From: Casp-actino8 sp044355095
Lineage (GTDB): Bacteria; Actinomycetota; Acidimicrobiia; Acidimicrobiales; Ilumatobacteraceae
Direction: 5' to 3'
Length of the DNA: 64,000 bases
Assembly (NCBI GenBank): GCA_044355095.1
Contig: JBIKYT010000002.1
Span: 40,146-104,145 of the forward strand
The notes beneath the pieces were generated by a model, which was not told the DNA's origin, ran no database searches, and saw only the letters and a program-made list of their open reading frames with translations. Both the position numbers and the translations under genes were made by a program. The stretch's first letter is position 1. Each line of letters begins with the position of its first letter. Shown one piece after another: positions 62,486-64,000 of the stretch.

Positions 62486-63264
62486 TATTTGTCACTCAAT
62501 TTCTGTTCGGCTATCTGCTGGGCGCGTAGCTTGGCCCATTCGCGCGCACGTTGATTTTCTAAGGCGTAGGCCGCATCGCTATTGCCCAGTGGTGCGACTT
62601 CGTCGTACAGCGAACGAATTGCAGTGATCGCGCCGGCGTGGTTGTTGGCTATCGATTCAGCAACTTCTAGCGCGCGAGTTAACAATTGGTCGTGAGCTAC
62701 GACTTCGGTGACAAGTCCCCAATCAAGTGCGGTTTGTGCATTGATCATTTCTGCAGTGAGGCTCATTCGTCTGGCTCGACCAGTGCCGATCAAGCGCGGC
62801 AGTTTGACGGTGAGGCCCCAGCCAGGAACCATGCCAACTTTTGCGTGAGTGTCGGCGAAGCGGGCTTTGTCTGAAGCGATCAAGAAATCGCATGCCAATG
62901 CAATCTCGAATCCGCCGGTAATCGCGGCGCCGTTGATTGCGCCGATCACGGGGACTCGCGTTGGAGGAAGTGCACCCCAATAACCGGGGTGCGGGTTCTC
63001 GCCTTTCTTTTCTCCCCCCGAAACATCACGCAGATCAAAGCCCGCGCAAAATGCGGGGTCGGCTCCGGTCAAAATGATTGCCCGCACATTGGGATCAGAA
63101 TCACATTGTGAGATAGCTGCGGGGAGTGCGGCCGAAAGGGCAGCATTCAGAGCGTTGCGAGATTCGGGTCGGTTCAGCTTGACCACGGCGATCTTGCCCG
63201 AGGCGTTTTCGTGTATCTCGACCTGAACAATTGGTTGGTCAATGCTGTCAAGATCACTCATCAT
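62485..63264 (-). CDS. Enoyl-CoA hydratase family protein
   Basis: A ~259-residue crotonase: IAVVKLNRPESRNALNAALSAALPAAI, DPAFCAGFDLRDVSGG, RVPVIGAINGAAITGGFEIALACDFLIAS, FADTHAKVGMVPGWGLTVKLPRLIG. The start is ATG 63264 or the adjacent ATG 63261; no Shine-Dalgarno is visible and the operator palindrome abuts the start, so the mRNA may be leaderless or very short-leadered. It is co-transcribed with the downstream LLM gene. Confidence 0.88.
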   Translation of the reverse strand: MMSDLDSIDQPIVQVEIHENASGKIAVVKLNRPESRNALNAALSAALPAAISQCDSDPNVRAIILTGADPAFCAGFDLRDVSGGEKKGENPHPGYWGALPPTRVPVIGAINGAAITGGFEIALACDFLIASDKARFADTHAKVGMVPGWGLTVKLPRLIGTGRARRMSLTAEMINAQTALDWGLVTEVVAHDQLLTRALEVAESIANNHAGAITAIRSLYDEVAPLGNSDAAYALENQRAREWAKLRAQQIAEQKLSDK

Positions 63265-63282
63265 CTGACAGAGTGTCAGAAA
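63265..63282. promoter_or_regulatory. Operator-like palindrome, copy 3
   Basis: CTGACA (63265-63270), GAG, TGTCAG (63274-63279), with the right arm continuing AAA (63280-63282). The inner 6-base arms pair perfectly; the outer left bases (CAT) diverge. It lies between divergent enoyl-CoA hydratase and LLM oxidoreductase genes and could control both. Confidence 0.7.
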
Positions 63283-63294
63283 CGGAGGGTGATG

Positions 63295-64000
63295 ATGAAG
63301 TTCTGGTGTGCAACGGCATTTATGAAGACGAAACAACTGGTGCATATTGCTCAGTTGCTTGACGAAGCTGGGTATCACGGCTTAATGGTGAGCGATCACT
63401 TGGTGTATCCCAAGAACTTGCAGTCAAAGTACCCGTATTCGCCGCACCCCGATGGCCGACCGATTTGGGAACCAGAAACCGCCTGGCCTGATCCGTGGGT
63501 GTTGATTGGTGCAATGACCAGCGTGACCAAGCAATTGAACTTCACGACCAACATCTATGTTGCGGGCCATCGTCCGCTGTTGCAGTTGGCTAAAGAAATC
63601 GCGACTGCGTCGGTTCTGTCTGACGGTCGCGTAGCGCTTGGTGCGGGAGCTGGCTGGATGAAAGAAGAATTTGATCTACAAGGTCAAGACTTTTCGAATC
63701 GTGGTAAGCGTCTGACTGAAATGGTTGAAGCATTGCGCGCCATGTGGGGTGGCGGTTGGGTTGAATTCCACGGTGAGTACTACGACATTCCTGCCGTGAC
63801 GATGGAACCATCACCGCCTTCGCGAGTCCCGATTTACATTGGCGGCCATACCGATGCTGCGCTTAAGCGAGCAGCAAAAGTTGGAGACGGATGGATTGGT
63901 AATGCGTATCCAGTTGAAGAAGCGAAGATGTATATCGACAAACTCAAGGGCTACTTGCGTGAATACGGTCGTGAAAACGACAACTTCGAAATCATTTGCG
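63295..64000 (+). CDS. LLM-class F420-dependent oxidoreductase, 3' end outside window
   Basis: The frame from ATG 63295 is open to the right edge (235 codons visible). It encodes MKFWCATAFMKTKQLVHIAQLLDEAGYHGLMVSDHLVYP, then TNIYVAGHRPLLQLAKEIATASVLSDGRVALGAGAGWMKEEFDLQG and PPSRVPIYIGGHTDAALKRAAKVGDGWIGNAY, the standard signatures of luciferase-like F420 oxidoreductases. GGAGGG at 63284-63289 decides the start. It is divergent from the enoyl-CoA hydratase across operator copy 3. Confidence 0.9.
   Translation, partial: MKFWCATAFMKTKQLVHIAQLLDEAGYHGLMVSDHLVYPKNLQSKYPYSPHPDGRPIWEPETAWPDPWVLIGAMTSVTKQLNFTTNIYVAGHRPLLQLAKEIATASVLSDGRVALGAGAGWMKEEFDLQGQDFSNRGKRLTEMVEALRAMWGGGWVEFHGEYYDIPAVTMEPSPPSRVPIYIGGHTDAALKRAAKVGDGWIGNAYPVEEAKMYIDKLKGYLREYGRENDNFEIIC

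Noticed and set aside
1..64000. tRNA, rRNA, transfer-messenger RNA or mobile elements
   Set aside because: Intergenic gaps were read for T-loop sequences, long RNAs, transposase motifs and terminal repeats; none was found.

Overview
The window looks like chromosomal DNA from an uncultivated actinobacterium of the class Acidimicrobiia (Ilumatobacter/acIV-like). This placement is an inference. It rests on coenzyme F420 biosynthesis genes and F420-type luciferase-like oxidoreductases, an actinobacterial DUF3499 / phosphomannomutase / Trm112 / adenosylhomocysteinase neighbourhood, a steroid side-chain (igr-type) catabolic operon, GpgS, group II truncated globin, and a secreted protein with delta-60 repeats plus 'LxDTR...YPCG...CIYSS' modules. 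Base composition is moderate. Genes are tightly packed with many ATGA, TAATG and convergent overlaps. No tRNA, rRNA, CRISPR array, insertion sequence or prophage was seen, and no gene-free stretch exceeds 300 bases.

Layout. (1) 1-2.2 kb: an edge-truncated unknown gene, a secernin-like C69 hydrolase and an FMN reductase. (2) 2.2-19.2 kb: an envelope polysaccharide region with four GT4 glycosyltransferases, an NDP-mannose/sugar pyrophosphorylase, a degenerate epimerase, Gmd, a MOP-type flippase, a large GT2/membrane fusion, a DUF5719-like secreted protein and a membrane thioredoxin. CofE and CofD (F420) sit among them. (3) 19.2-30.9 kb: FtsH, DUF3499, a CPBP protease, a large membrane protein, phosphomannomutase, Trm112, AhcY, a YczE-like protein, IclR, ComF and a HAD hydrolase. 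(4) 31-36.6 kb: the housekeeping block secA-prfB-ftsE-ftsX. (5) 36.6-50.8 kb: mixed metabolism, including enoyl-CoA hydratase, globin, PurU, an rRNA methyltransferase, MenB, an L,D-transpeptidase lipoprotein, an FkbM methyltransferase, an aquaporin, an M20 amidohydrolase, FolB-FolK, the delta-60 secreted protein, a FolP2-like protein, GpgS and a RibD-like reductase. (6) 50.8-64 kb: fatty acid/steroid catabolism.

The last region is the most interesting. On the minus strand, a third acyl-CoA dehydrogenase, ChsH2-, ChsE1-, ChsH1- and Ltp2-like proteins, a CYP125-like P450 and a FadA5-like thiolase run in one direction. They form a rearranged counterpart of the mycobacterial igr cholesterol side-chain operon. 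The ChsE2 (FadE29)-like subunit stands apart on the plus strand. Three copies of one palindrome (TTTCTGACA, three bases, TGTCAGAAA, with variations) lie immediately upstream of the ChsE2-like gene, of the main operon, and between a divergent enoyl-CoA hydratase and F420-type oxidoreductase. This suggests an unrecognised local regulon controlled by a TetR-type repressor encoded elsewhere.

Other points of note: a textbook intrinsic terminator that lies wholly inside the 5' coding region of the yczE-like gene overlapping the ahcY stop; an NDP-sugar epimerase that has lost its Ser/Tyr/Lys catalytic triad; a CofE lacking the C-terminal reductase domain of actinobacterial FbiB; and short in-frame and intergenic tandem repeats.
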